Source: Flavobacterium agri (lineage in GTDB: Bacteria > Bacteroidota > Bacteroidia > Flavobacteriales > Flavobacteriaceae). Taken from it: 64,000 nt of DNA. Of this stretch, positions 41,736-50,605 are shown piece by piece. Every line of letters starts with the position of its first letter. Within the stretch, counting starts at the first letter, position 1. The translations under genes and the position numbers were made by a program. Below the pieces are notes generated by a model. That model ran no database searches. It was not told where the DNA came from and saw nothing but the letters and a program-made list of their open reading frames with translations. The DNA is taken from assembly GCF_013401995.1 (NCBI RefSeq), contig NZ_JACBJI010000006.1, positions 124,001 to 188,000 of the forward strand, read 5' to 3'.

Positions 41736-42911
41736 CTACTCTTTCCTATATTGTTTCGTCTCCTCGAAAACGTGTTCCAAAATACGCGCTTCCTGCTCAT
41801 CGAAAGCCACATTTCGTCTCGACATCACGATCCTTGCGGTCTCGAAGGCCTTATTGGTAAGATATGTCGTGAATCCCGAAGCGCCGCCCCAACTGAAGCT
41901 CGGCACGAAATTACGCGGGAATCCGGATCCGAAAATATTCGCGCTTACGCCAACGACCGTTCCCGTGTTGAACATCGTATTGATACCGCATTTGGAATGG
42001 TCGCCCATCATCAATCCGCAGAACTGAAGACCGGTTTTGGCGAATCCTCCTTTTTCGTAGCTCCAGAGTTTTACTTCTTCGTAATTGTTTTTTAGGTTCG
42101 AGTTGTTCGTGTCGGCGCCAAGGTTGCACCATTCGCCAAGTACCGAATTCCCGAGGAAACCGTCGTGCCCTTTGTTCGAATATCCGAAAAGCACCGAATT
42201 CGAAACCTCGCCTCCGATCCTTGAATGTGGCCCGACGGTAGTTGCACCGTAAACTTTCGTCGCCAGTTTCACCTGTCCGCCTTCGCAAAGCGCAAACGGC
42301 CCGCGGATAACGGAATTTTCCATGATTTCGGAGTTCTTGCCTATATAGATCGGGCCTGTCGACGCATTCAGCGTGACGAATTCGAGTTTCGCGCCTTCTT
42401 CTATAAAGATGTTTTCGGCAGCGATCACATTGACGCTTGACGGAATCGGCTGTGATTTTCGGTCGTCGGTCAACAATTCGAAATCTTCGCGCAAAGCCGC
42501 ATCGTTCTTGGCGAAAATATCCCACGGATTGGCCACGGTGATGCAATCGTCGTTGAATTCTATGATTTCATACGTATCAAAATCGACTTCTTCCTGAGTG
42601 TCTTGCGTATAGAACGCGATGATTTCGCCGTTTTTTGCGATCGCTTGCTTCGGCTCGAGGCTTTTGACCATTTCGGCCAACACTTCGTTCGGACAATAAG
42701 ACGCGTAAATCATCACGTTCTCTTCCATTTCGACCATCGGGAATTTTTCGGAAAGGTATTCCTCGGTCAACGTCGTAGTCGTATTACCGAGGTATTTCTC
42801 CCATTTTTCACGGATCGTCAAAATCCCGATGCGGATATCGGCTACGGGACGCGTAAAAGTGAAAGGAAGCAATGCGTTACGGACGGCGCCGTCGAAAAGT
42901 ATGTAGTTCAT
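41736..42911 (-). CDS. GlmU-like sugar nucleotidyltransferase family protein
   Basis: A 391-residue protein starting MNYILFDG at 42911; the frame upstream to 43064 crosses a repeat and is not coding-like. The N-terminal about 180 residues match the NTP_transf_4 family (GAVRNALLPFTFTRPVADIRIGILTIREKWEKYL), which lacks the standard GxGTRM pyrophosphorylase loop. The C-terminal part is a left-handed beta-helix of hexapeptide repeats (IYIGKNSEIMENSVIRGPFALCEGG ... VGPHSRIGGEVSNSVLFGYSNKGHDGFLGNSVLGEWCNLGADTN). It is the Bacteroidota GlmU-like form, expected to work in UDP-sugar or other NDP-sugar synthesis. Catalytic competence is uncertain. Confidence 0.85.
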   Translation of the reverse strand: MNYILFDGAVRNALLPFTFTRPVADIRIGILTIREKWEKYLGNTTTTLTEEYLSEKFPMVEMEENVMIYASYCPNEVLAEMVKSLEPKQAIAKNGEIIAFYTQDTQEEVDFDTYEIIEFNDDCITVANPWDIFAKNDAALREDFELLTDDRKSQPIPSSVNVIAAENIFIEEGAKLEFVTLNASTGPIYIGKNSEIMENSVIRGPFALCEGGQVKLATKVYGATTVGPHSRIGGEVSNSVLFGYSNKGHDGFLGNSVLGEWCNLGADTNNSNLKNNYEEVKLWSYEKGGFAKTGLQFCGLMMGDHSKCGINTMFNTGTVVGVSANIFGSGFPRNFVPSFSWGGASGFTTYLTNKAFETARIVMSRRNVAFDEQEARILEHVFEETKQYRKE

Positions 42912-42915
42912 TTTT

Positions 42916-43104
42916 AGATGGCAGATTTTCAGATTAACAGATTGACAGAACCTTCCAAGAGCGAATGTCGCAATGCAAGGTTTGAAATGCATCCCGAAAA
43001 TACGAAGTTCTGTGTTAACCGGAAACAGAAACTTGTTATTAAACCTTTTCCTGTCCACATCCAATCTGAAATTCTGTGAATCTGAAAATCCGTCAATCTG
43101 TGAC
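42916..43104. repeat. Inverted CAGATT-type repeat pair
   Basis: 42916-42950 contains GCAGATTTTCAGATTAACAG; 43062-43104 contains, in the opposite orientation, a matching run of AATCTG-type units (TGTGAATCTGAAAATCCGTC). The two flank about 110 bases upstream of the GlmU-like gene. A similar iteron-like A+T-rich sequence recurs in Flavobacteriia intergenic regions by recollection; no function is assigned. Confidence 0.5.
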
Positions 43105-43110
43105 TAAAAC

Positions 43111-43138
43111 AAAAAAGCCCTCCGTTTCGGAAAGGCTC
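43111..43138 (-). terminator. Rho-independent terminator of rpmE2
   Basis: A hairpin of GCCCTCCG (43117-43124) and CGGAAAGGC (43128-43136), preceded by AAAAAA that is the T-run of the minus transcript. Confidence 0.75.
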
Positions 43139-43165
43139 TTCGTAATTTGAACACTAATTTGCGAA

Positions 43166-43417
43166 TTACTTGCTGAATTTCGCGTATTTGTTTTTGAACT
43201 TGTCGATACGTCCTGCGGTATCGATAAGTTTTGATTTTCCAGTGTAGAAAGGGTGAGAAGAACGAGAGATCTCCATTTTCACCACAGGATATTCAACTCC
43301 TTCGTGCGTGATTGTTTCTTTTGTTTCAGCTGTAGACTTGGTGATGAAAACCTCGTCGTTAGACATGTCTTTGAAAGCGACTAGTCTGTAAGATTCCGGG
43401 TGAATTCCTTTTTTCAT
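43166..43417 (-). CDS. rpmE2: 50S ribosomal protein L31, type B
   Basis: An 83-residue bL31 of the zinc-free (type B) class, starting [20 protein letters not shown] at 43417. A longer frame to 43516 would run through the promoter. It lacks the C-x-C...C-x-x-C zinc ribbon of the C+ form. Family marks: [26 protein letters not shown] and the final [12 protein letters not shown]. It binds the large subunit near the 5S/L5 bridge region. It has its own consensus promoter and terminator. Confidence 0.97.
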   Translation of the reverse strand: MKKGIHPESYRLVAFKDMSNDEVFITKSTAETKETITHEGVEYPVVKMEISRSSHPFYTGKSKLIDTAGRIDKFKNKYAKFSK

Positions 43418-43513
43418 GGTGTATCCTTTTTGATGCTGCTTTTCGTCCTGAAGCTTCTTAAAGAAGGTATGGTCTAGGAACAGCTTTTGGTTTACTGTTT
43501 TATTTTGAGTGCG

Positions 43514-43543
43514 CAAATGTACGATTAATTTTTAAAAATCAAA
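43514..43543 (-). promoter_or_regulatory. rpmE2 promoter
   Basis: On the minus strand TTTG (43543-43540), 18 bases, TACATTTG (43521-43514). The leader to the start at 43417 is about 95 bases, long enough for post-transcriptional control. Confidence 0.75.
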
Positions 43544-43574
43544 TTCTTTACACTTGTTTTTTGACATCTATTTT

Positions 43575-43607
43575 TTGGAAGCCGTAAAATCGGAATTGCT
43601 ATATTTG
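43575..43607 (+). promoter_or_regulatory. Promoter of the DUF4199 to ABC-exporter cluster
   Basis: TTG (43575-43577), 22 bases, TATATTTG (43600-43607); ATG follows 25 bases later at 43633. Confidence 0.7.
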
Positions 43608-43632
43608 TTAACCAAAAATAAACAACTTCACC

Positions 43633-44157
43633 ATGAATGCAATCATCAAGAAAAACGGAGTTTCATTCGGAGTCGGATTAGGCGTCCTGGCCATACTTCT
43701 GGCCGTAATCACGTATTCGTTCAACATGTATGGCGCATGGTGGCTTGGCATATTGGCCTTGCTGCTTTACCTCGTCGGTTTTATCATGTTGTTGAGCAGG
43801 ACCAAAAAAGAACTCAACGGCCAAATGACGTTCAAGGAAGCGTTTACGACGTATTTCATCGCCGCCGTGCTGATGATCCTGATTTCGACGTTGTTCAATA
43901 TCGTCCTTTACAATTTCGTAGATCCGGGAGCCAAAGAGACGGTTAAAGAAGAAACCATAAAGACAACGGTGTCGTTCATGCAGAAAATGAGCGCTCCGGC
44001 AGACCAGATCAACAAAGCCGTAGAAGACATACAAAACAAAGATCAATTCTCCATATCAAGCCAAATCATGGGACTCGCGATCGGTATCGCCGTAAGCTGC
44101 GTTTTCGGTTTGTTGCTGGCCTTGATCTTCAAAAGCCGCCCTACCTACAAGGAGTAA
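43633..44157 (+). CDS. DUF4199 membrane protein
   Basis: A 174-residue inner-membrane protein with four hydrophobic segments (about 10-28, 32-54, 70-92, 143-165), as in the DUF4199 family. The loop between the third and fourth is charged and likely periplasmic (KETVKEETIKTTVSFMQKMSAPADQINKAVEDIQNKD). Its stop abuts the glycosyltransferase start with no gap, so the pair is cotranscribed and probably works together. Family function is not established. It is often found beside this GT2 gene in Flavobacteriia. Confidence 0.88.
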   Translation: MNAIIKKNGVSFGVGLGVLAILLAVITYSFNMYGAWWLGILALLLYLVGFIMLLSRTKKELNGQMTFKEAFTTYFIAAVLMILISTLFNIVLYNFVDPGAKETVKEETIKTTVSFMQKMSAPADQINKAVEDIQNKDQFSISSQIMGLAIGIAVSCVFGLLLALIFKSRPTYKE

Positions 44158-45114
44158 ATGAATTTATCGATAGTTATCCCGCTGCTCAACGAAGAAGAAT
44201 CGTTGCACGAACTCCACAATTGGATCGTCTCGGTCATGGAAAAGAACTCGTATTCGTACGAAATCCTTTTCATAGACGACGGCAGCACCGACAATTCCTG
44301 GCCCATCATCGAAACCCTTTCACACGAGAACGCGAATGTGAAAGGGATTCGCTTTATGAAGAACTTCGGTAAATCGCAGGCTTTGCACGCCGGATTCGCC
44401 GCAGCCAAGGGCGACGTGGTCATCACGATGGACGCCGATCTTCAGGACGATCCCGAAGAAATTCCCGAATTGTATGCGATGATCGCCAACGACAAATACG
44501 ATCTGGTTTCGGGTTGGAAAAAAAAGCGCTACGACAACGTCGTGATGAAAAACCTGCCGTCGAAACTGTTCAATTGGGCCGCGAGAATGACCTCGGGCGT
44601 GAAGTTGCACGATTTCAACTGCGGGCTTAAATCGTATCAGAACCGAGTGGTCAAAAACGTAGAAGTTTCGGGCGAAATGCACCGCTACATCCCGGTTTTG
44701 GCCAAGAATGCGGGTTTCAAGAAAATCGGAGAGAAAGTCGTAAAACACAGGGCTCGCAAATACGGCGAGACCAAATTCGGCATGAACCGTTTCATAAACG
44801 GTTTTCTCGATCTGATCACGATTTGGTTTTTGTCTCGCTTCGGCAAACAGCCGATGCATTTGTTCGGTGCTTTGGGCTCGATCATGTTCGTGATCGGATT
44901 TTTGGCCGCCGGATACATAGGCGCAAGCAAACTCATCCGATTGTACGACCACGAACCTACGATTCTCGTGACCGAAAACCCGTGGTTCTATATTTCGTTG
45001 GCCACGATGATCATCGGTACGCAATTGTTCCTCGCCGGATTTTTGGGAGAAATCATTTTGCGCGCACGCCAAGGAAACGACCGTTACAAAGTTTCGGATA
45101 CCGTTAATTTATAA
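44158..45114 (+). CDS. Family 2 glycosyltransferase, membrane-anchored (DPM/GtrB-like)
   Basis: A 318-residue GT-A enzyme using a nucleotide-sugar. Motifs: IVIPLLNEEESL, DDGSTDNSW and DADLQDDPEE (DxD metal site), with two C-terminal transmembrane helices (about 236-256 and 276-300). This layout matches polyprenyl-phosphate sugar transferases such as DPM1 and GtrB, which make lipid-linked hexose in the inner membrane. Sugar is not readable. It immediately follows DUF4199, and a phosphosugar mutase and lipid exporter lie downstream after a repeat copy. Confidence 0.92.
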   Translation: MNLSIVIPLLNEEESLHELHNWIVSVMEKNSYSYEILFIDDGSTDNSWPIIETLSHENANVKGIRFMKNFGKSQALHAGFAAAKGDVVITMDADLQDDPEEIPELYAMIANDKYDLVSGWKKKRYDNVVMKNLPSKLFNWAARMTSGVKLHDFNCGLKSYQNRVVKNVEVSGEMHRYIPVLAKNAGFKKIGEKVVKHRARKYGETKFGMNRFINGFLDLITIWFLSRFGKQPMHLFGALGSIMFVIGFLAAGYIGASKLIRLYDHEPTILVTENPWFYISLATMIIGTQLFLAGFLGEIILRARQGNDRYKVSDTVNL

Positions 45115-45170
45115 ACGCCTTAACAACTCCTATCGCGATTTTTAAGGAAATTCGTGATTGGAACACGAAA

Positions 45171-45317
45171 GCCCTAGCCCCGATGGAAGTGGAAAGCTTT
45201 TCGCTTGAAAAACGAGATTTTGCCGAAGCGGACGGGCGACCAACGGAAGCCACGACCGCAAGTCGCAAAAACCGTTTTTAAAGTGGAAACTTGCAGCGGA
45301 CAGCGGGATCAGCTTCT
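45171..45317 (+). repeat. Structured intergenic repeat, copy 2
   Basis: Runs from GCCCTAGCCCCGATGGAAG to CAGCGGGATCAGCTTCT and ends 15 bases before the pgm-like start at 45333. It shares the 15-mer GCGACCAACGGAAGC (45236-45250) exactly with copy 1, plus closely similar ends (TTGCAGCGGACAGCGGGATC versus TTGCAGCGGCAGCCGGATC). The centre has internal self-complementarity. Could be a mobile structured repeat or a leader RNA. Confidence 0.65.
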
Positions 45318-45332
45318 AAAAAAACATCAGAA

Positions 45333-47060
45333 ATGCATATCGAACAAAACATACTCGACCGTGTAAACGAATGGCTTACGCCCGATTTTGACCGCGAGAC
45401 GCGCGAAAAGATCGAAGACATGATGACCTCGAACCCAAAGGAACTCGAAGAAAGTTTTTATAAAAACCTCGAATTCGGTACCGGTGGCATGCGAGGCGTT
45501 ATGGGTGTGGGCACGAACCGCATCAATCGCTACACGCTCGGGAAAAACACCCAAGGCTTGAGCGATTATCTGCACAAGTCGTTTCCGGACAAGGAAATCA
45601 AAGTTGCGATCGCGTACGATTGCCGACACAATTCGAATACGCTCGCGAAAGTCGTGGCCGATGTGTTTTCGGCAAACGGCATACACGTGTATCTTTTCTC
45701 GGATTTGCGTCCGACGCCCGAATTGTCGTTCGCGCTCAAATACCTGCATTGCCAATGCGGCATCGTGCTTACGGCTTCGCACAACCCGCCAGAATACAAT
45801 GGGTATAAAGTGTATTGGGAAGACGGCGGCCAGCTCGTTCCGCCACAGGACAAGGAAATCGTGGACGTGATCGAGAGTTTGACCTACGACAAGATCAAGT
45901 TCAAGCCCAACGAGAAATTGATCACGATGATCGACAAGGACGTGGATGCGGCTTTCGTGAAATCGACGGTAGAGAATGCGAGTTTCGACACGCCTCAATC
46001 GGCCAAAGACGGTTTGAGCATCGTGTACACCTCTTTGCACGGCACATCCATCAAGGCGATTCCGGCCGTTTTGGAAAAAGCGGGCTATAAAAATCTTCAT
46101 ATCGTTCCTGAACAAGCGACTCCTGACGGAGATTTCCCGACCGTGAAATCGCCAAATCCCGAAGAACCCGAAGCCTTGTCTATGGCTGTTTCATTGGCAA
46201 ACAAACTCGGTGCGGACATCGTGATCGGAACCGACCCGGACGCCGATCGTCTCGGAATCGCCGTGCGCGACAACGCCGACAAACTGGTTTTGCTCAACGG
46301 CAACCAGACGATGGTGCTCATGACGCATTTCCTTTTGGAGCAATGGCGCAAAAAAGGCAGGCTCAACGGCAAGCAATTCATAGGATCGACGATCGTTTCC
46401 ACGCCGATGATGATGGAATTGGCCTCGGCTTACGCAGTCGAATGTAAAGTCGGACTTACGGGTTTCAAATGGATCGCGAAATTCATCAAGGACTTCCCGA
46501 ACCTCGAATTCATTGGCGGTGGCGAAGAAAGTTTCGGCTTTATGGTAGGCGACAAAGTACGCGACAAAGATGCGGTCGGTGCGACGTTATTGATTTGTGA
46601 GGTCGCGGCTCAGGCCAAAGCCAAAGGCAGTTCGGTTTACAAAGAATTGCAGCAAATGTATGTCGATTACGGATTCTACAAGGAACATCTGGTTTCGTTG
46701 ACCAAAAAAGGAATCGAAGGCGCACACGAAATCAAACAGATGATGATCGACCAGCGCGTGAATCCGATTAAGGAAATCGCAGGCGAACGTGTCGTTGTGG
46801 TCGAGGATTACCAATCGTCTGTTGCCAAAAACCTGCTTACGGGCGAAGAAGATCCGCTTACCGTGCCAAAATCGGACGTGTTGATCTATTATACCGAAGA
46901 CGGCGCCAAAATCGCGGCGCGCCCAAGCGGAACCGAACCCAAAATAAAATTCTACGTGAGCGTTAACGCGGCCATCGACAGTCTGGATGACATTCCGGCG
47001 GCCGAAAAACAGCTCGACGAAAAAATACAGAACATCATCCGCGATTTGAAAATCAGTTAA
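45333..47060 (+). CDS. Phospho-sugar mutase (phosphoglucomutase/phosphomannomutase)
   Basis: A 575-residue alpha-D-phosphohexomutase that interconverts 1- and 6-phosphosugars. Start at 45333 (MHIEQN), just after the repeat copy. Active-site Ser149 in T-A-S-H-N-P-P-E-Y-N-G-Y-K; metal loop GTDPDADRLGIAV; sugar-binding GGGEESFGFM; phosphate-binding RPSGTEPKIKFY. Length and motifs match the PgcA/PMM-type long form. The next gene starts on the overlap TAATG (47058-47062), so the exporter is translationally coupled. It could feed sugar-1-phosphate to the glycosyltransferase upstream. Confidence 0.95.
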   Translation: MHIEQNILDRVNEWLTPDFDRETREKIEDMMTSNPKELEESFYKNLEFGTGGMRGVMGVGTNRINRYTLGKNTQGLSDYLHKSFPDKEIKVAIAYDCRHNSNTLAKVVADVFSANGIHVYLFSDLRPTPELSFALKYLHCQCGIVLTASHNPPEYNGYKVYWEDGGQLVPPQDKEIVDVIESLTYDKIKFKPNEKLITMIDKDVDAAFVKSTVENASFDTPQSAKDGLSIVYTSLHGTSIKAIPAVLEKAGYKNLHIVPEQATPDGDFPTVKSPNPEEPEALSMAVSLANKLGADIVIGTDPDADRLGIAVRDNADKLVLLNGNQTMVLMTHFLLEQWRKKGRLNGKQFIGSTIVSTPMMMELASAYAVECKVGLTGFKWIAKFIKDFPNLEFIGGGEESFGFMVGDKVRDKDAVGATLLICEVAAQAKAKGSSVYKELQQMYVDYGFYKEHLVSLTKKGIEGAHEIKQMMIDQRVNPIKEIAGERVVVVEDYQSSVAKNLLTGEEDPLTVPKSDVLIYYTEDGAKIAARPSGTEPKIKFYVSVNAAIDSLDDIPAAEKQLDEKIQNIIRDLKIS

Positions 47061-48886
47061 TGAGCAGTTTAAAAAAGATTATCCCTTTCGCGAAGCCGTA
47101 CAAGAAGTACGCTTATCTCAATATTTTCTTCAACGTGTTGTATGCGTTGTTCAGCACTTTGTCCTTCGTAGCCTTGATGCCGATGCTCGACGTGCTTTTC
47201 GAGAAGAACAAAAGGGTTTACGTAAAACCGGTTTATACCGACATCGAACACATCAAGGATTACGGTTCGGGCCTATTGAATTACCACCTTACCGCTTTCA
47301 CAAAAGCGCACGACATGGGAACCACGCTCATGTTGCTGGTCGGTGGAATCATTACGTTATTTTTGCTCAAGAATCTTTGCGATTATCTCGCGATGTTTTT
47401 TGTGACATTCCTCAAGAATGGCGTTTTGAAGGATTTACGCACGGCCATGTACGACAAAATCCTGCATTTGCCGATCGCTTTTTTTTCTGAAAAACGCAAA
47501 GGAGACACTATTGCAAGGATTTCCAACGATGTGAACGAGGTTCAGAATTCGATGCTCGCCGTCCTTGAACTCATCGTAAAAGAGCCATTGACGATCGTTT
47601 TTACCATTATCGCGATGTTCCTGATTAGTGTCAAATTGACGATGTTCGTTTTCATTTTCATCCCTATTTCGGGCTACATCATTTCGCTTGTCGGAAAACA
47701 ACTCAAGAAGAAATCGTCTCTAGCACAAAAAGAGCAAGGCGTTTTTCTTTCGACTTTAGAAGAAACACTTGGCGGACTTAAAGTCGTGAAATCATACAAT
47801 GCGGAAAAGCATTTTGGGGAGGCATTCCGAAAATCGACCTATCGCTTTTTCAAACTTTCGAACAGCATCAACAACAGGCAGAACCTTGCCTCGCCTATGA
47901 GCGAATTCCTCGGGATTTTTGTCATAGCCTTCCTTTTGATTTATGGCGGACAGATGGTTCTCGAAGAAGGAACGCTCGCTGCGAGTTCGTTCATTACCTA
48001 CATGGGATTGGCGTACAACATCCTCACGCCGGCCAAAGCGATTTCAAAAGCTTCATACGGCGTAAAACGCGGAGCTGCAGCGGCCGATCGCGTACTCGAA
48101 ATCTTGCACGAACACAATCCGATCGTGACCAAACCGGGCGCAATCCATAAGGAAACGCTGGAATCGGGAATCGAATTGCAGAACATCACGTTCGGCTATC
48201 TCGAAGACAAAGTACTCAAGGATTTTTCACTTACCGTCAAAAAAGGCGAAACCGTCGCGCTCGTCGGACAATCGGGAAGCGGGAAAAGTACGATCGCGAA
48301 CTTGCTCACGCGTTTTTACGACGTCGATTCGGGTGAAATCCTTTTGGACGGAACCGATTTGCGCGATCTCGATATGCAATCGCTGCGGGGCCTGATCGGA
48401 CTTGTGACACAGGATTCGATTTTGTTCAACGACACGATCAAAGCCAACGTTTCGCTCGGAAAACCCAACGCTACAGACGAAGAAGTCATCGAAGCCTTGA
48501 AAGTCGCCAACGCTTATGAATTCGTCAAAGATTTGCCCGAAGGCATCATGACCAATATCGGCGACAGCGGCAACAAACTTTCGGGCGGACAGAAACAACG
48601 ACTCAGCATTGCACGCGCCGTCCTTAAAAATCCGCCTATCATGATCCTTGACGAAGCGACATCGGCGCTCGATACCGAAAGCGAACGTCTGGTGCAACAG
48701 GCTTTGGAAAACATGATGCAGAACCGCACATCGGTCGTGATCGCGCACAGGCTTTCGACGATCCAAAAAGCCGATCGCATCGTCGTGATGCAAAAAGGCC
48801 GCATCATGGAACAAGGCACACACGAGGAACTGATCGCACACGATGGCGTATATCGCAAACTCGTCAACATGCAATCTTTTGAATAA
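47060..48886 (+). CDS. ABC-type lipid/multidrug exporter (MsbA-like)
   Basis: A 608-residue half-transporter with fused permease and ATPase. Six transmembrane helices lie at about residues 20-330. The ATPase has Walker A GQSGSGKST, Q-loop, signature LSGGQKQR, Walker B IMILDEATSALD and switch His (VIAHRLS). MsbA-type transporters flip lipid A core or other lipid-linked products across the inner membrane. Its one-base overlap with the sugar mutase and the glycosyltransferase upstream support glycolipid export. A terminator follows at 48902-48930. Confidence 0.94.
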   Translation: MSSLKKIIPFAKPYKKYAYLNIFFNVLYALFSTLSFVALMPMLDVLFEKNKRVYVKPVYTDIEHIKDYGSGLLNYHLTAFTKAHDMGTTLMLLVGGIITLFLLKNLCDYLAMFFVTFLKNGVLKDLRTAMYDKILHLPIAFFSEKRKGDTIARISNDVNEVQNSMLAVLELIVKEPLTIVFTIIAMFLISVKLTMFVFIFIPISGYIISLVGKQLKKKSSLAQKEQGVFLSTLEETLGGLKVVKSYNAEKHFGEAFRKSTYRFFKLSNSINNRQNLASPMSEFLGIFVIAFLLIYGGQMVLEEGTLAASSFITYMGLAYNILTPAKAISKASYGVKRGAAAADRVLEILHEHNPIVTKPGAIHKETLESGIELQNITFGYLEDKVLKDFSLTVKKGETVALVGQSGSGKSTIANLLTRFYDVDSGEILLDGTDLRDLDMQSLRGLIGLVTQDSILFNDTIKANVSLGKPNATDEEVIEALKVANAYEFVKDLPEGIMTNIGDSGNKLSGGQKQRLSIARAVLKNPPIMILDEATSALDTESERLVQQALENMMQNRTSVVIAHRLSTIQKADRIVVMQKGRIMEQGTHEELIAHDGVYRKLVNMQSFE

Positions 48887-48901
48887 TACAAAAATTTGGA
48901 A

Positions 48902-48930
48902 ACGGCTCGATAATATTCGGGTCGTTTTTG
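48902..48930 (+). terminator. Rho-independent terminator of the ABC exporter gene
   Basis: ACGGCTCGA (48902-48910), loop TAATAT, TCGGGTCGT (48917-48925), then a T-run; the stem includes G-U pairs. Confidence 0.75.
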
Positions 48931-48958
48931 TTTTGTAGCTTTAGTGAAATTAGTAATC

Positions 48959-49034
48959 GGTGAATAGTGATTGGTAATTGGTAATCGAACTCCAATCTCC
49001 GAACGTCATAACTATTCACCAATCACTATTCACC
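48959..49034. repeat. Inverted repeat, 17-bp arms
   Basis: GGTGAATAGTGATTGGT (48959-48975) and its exact reverse complement ACCAATCACTATTCACC (49018-49034), 42 bases apart. Part of the unit is repeated again (CACTATTCACCAATAACC next to the DUF2971 start). The right arm ends 8 bases before the start at 49043. Confidence 0.75.
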
Positions 49035-49042
49035 AATAACCC

Positions 49043-49744
49043 ATGTACACCCACGACAACCACATACAACTTCCCTCCGACCCCGATACCATCGTATGGA
49101 AGTACATGGACTTGTCGAAACTCATCGATCTGTTGCTTTCGGGCAAAATGTTCATGTCGCGATCGGACAAGTTCGAAGACCAATACGAAGGCACTTTTTC
49201 CGAACCGACGTACGAGGAAATCAAGAAACTTTCGGCCGACAATCCGGGTTTTTTGGAATATTACAAACAGCATCGCGAGCAGGTCGTGATTTCTTCTTGG
49301 CATCTCAACGAATACGAATCGTTTGCGATGTGGCAGATTTTCACGCAAAAACAGGAAGGCTTGGCGATCCAATCGACGATCGGCCGTCTCCAGAAAGCGC
49401 TGGCACCCGAAAACCAGTTCGCCCAATATATAGGCGAGGTGAATTACATCGACTACAAAAAAGAATACATCCCGTTCGACAACACGTTTTTCCCGTTCCT
49501 GTTCAAACGCAAGAGCTTCCAGTACGAACGCGAAGTGCGCATCATTACCGATGTTTCGGGGTTTGACATGAAAATCGACAACGGCCTCAAAATCGACGTC
49601 GACATTTGCCAGATGATCGAGAAGATCTACATCCATCCGAAATCGGAAAACTGGTACAAAAACCTCGTGATCGAATTGGTGAAACGGCTTGGGTTTGATT
49701 TCGGGATTGAGAAATCGGATTTGGAAAGCGACATCCTTATTTAA
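49043..49744 (+). CDS. DUF2971 family protein
   Basis: A 233-residue cytosolic protein of the DUF2971 family, with its typical start (VWKYMDLSKLIDLLLSGKMFMSRSDKFEDQYEG) and the SSWHLNEYESFAMWQIF block. No catalytic activity has been assigned to the family; it is often found as an accessory or defence-island gene, but nothing here supports defence. It starts just after a 17-bp inverted repeat and has no recognised promoter of its own. Confidence 0.85.
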   Translation: MYTHDNHIQLPSDPDTIVWKYMDLSKLIDLLLSGKMFMSRSDKFEDQYEGTFSEPTYEEIKKLSADNPGFLEYYKQHREQVVISSWHLNEYESFAMWQIFTQKQEGLAIQSTIGRLQKALAPENQFAQYIGEVNYIDYKKEYIPFDNTFFPFLFKRKSFQYEREVRIITDVSGFDMKIDNGLKIDVDICQMIEKIYIHPKSENWYKNLVIELVKRLGFDFGIEKSDLESDILI

Positions 49745-49822
49745 ATTCCATCCTGAAGCTTCGGAATCAAATCAATCGATTGGCTCGCAACTTTTTAGTA
49801 TACTTGCGTAAACCGACACGAC

Positions 49823-50605
49823 ATGATCACCTGTAAAAACTGCAACCACGATTTCGACGGGAATTTCTGCAACCTCTGCGGCCAAAAAGCCAAAACTGCG
49901 CGCCTTGATTGGCATTACCTTTCGGACGAAGCCAAATATACGTTCCTTCATTTCAACGGCGGATTGACTTACAGCGTCAAACAACTCGTCACGCGACCTG
50001 GGCACACCGTTCGCGAATTCATCGAAGGCAAACGCGTCCATCATTACAAGCCTGTTTTGTTGTTGTTTGTACTGGCCGGTATATACGGATTATTGATGCA
50101 TTATATCGACATGACTTCGTATTTCGGTTCTTTCACCCATACCGGAACCGAAGAACAACAAAAAAAGGTAATCGAACTGCAGAACAAGATATTTGAATGG
50201 CAGGTAAGCCATTATTCCTTGATTGAAATCGTGAGTATACCGGTGGTTTCTTTCGCTTCATGGCTCGCTTTTAGAAAGTGGCGCTATAACTTCATCGAAC
50301 ACATCATCCTGAATTCTTTTTCGGCCTCGTTGCGCTTGCTGTTCAACATCGCTGTCTTTCCGTTATTCTATTATTCGATTGGAAGTTCTGCGATGTTTTC
50401 GATACACGCTCTTATCGCGCTGACCGGATTAGCTCTTACTTTTTGGACGTACATCGGTTTTTTCGGAAGCGGCAAAATCAAACCCATCCTGGGCAGACTG
50501 ATGTTGTTTTTGATACTGATCCTCGTCGAATTCGTGATTATGATGATTCTTTTTTCTTTAGCGATTATATTTCTTTTCGGCGATAAATTCGGTATCACAC
50601 ATTAA
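49823..50605 (+). CDS. DUF3667 family membrane protein
   Basis: A 260-residue protein with an N-terminal zinc ribbon (Cys4, Cys7, Cys16, Cys19 in CKNC...CNLC), a linker (LDWHYLSDEAKYTFLHFNGGLTYSVKQLVTRPGHTVREFIEGKR) and several transmembrane helices, the usual DUF3667 layout. The metal ribbon faces the cytoplasm. Function is unknown. Its stop overlaps the convergent TonB receptor gene by four bases. Confidence 0.85.
   Translation: MITCKNCNHDFDGNFCNLCGQKAKTARLDWHYLSDEAKYTFLHFNGGLTYSVKQLVTRPGHTVREFIEGKRVHHYKPVLLLFVLAGIYGLLMHYIDMTSYFGSFTHTGTEEQQKKVIELQNKIFEWQVSHYSLIEIVSIPVVSFASWLAFRKWRYNFIEHIILNSFSASLRLLFNIAVFPLFYYSIGSSAMFSIHALIALTGLALTFWTYIGFFGSGKIKPILGRLMLFLILILVEFVIMMILFSLAIIFLFGDKFGITH

Noticed and set aside
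49043-49744. DUF2971 as part of a phage-defence island
   Set aside because: No other defence gene is present near it; neighbours are housekeeping or envelope genes.
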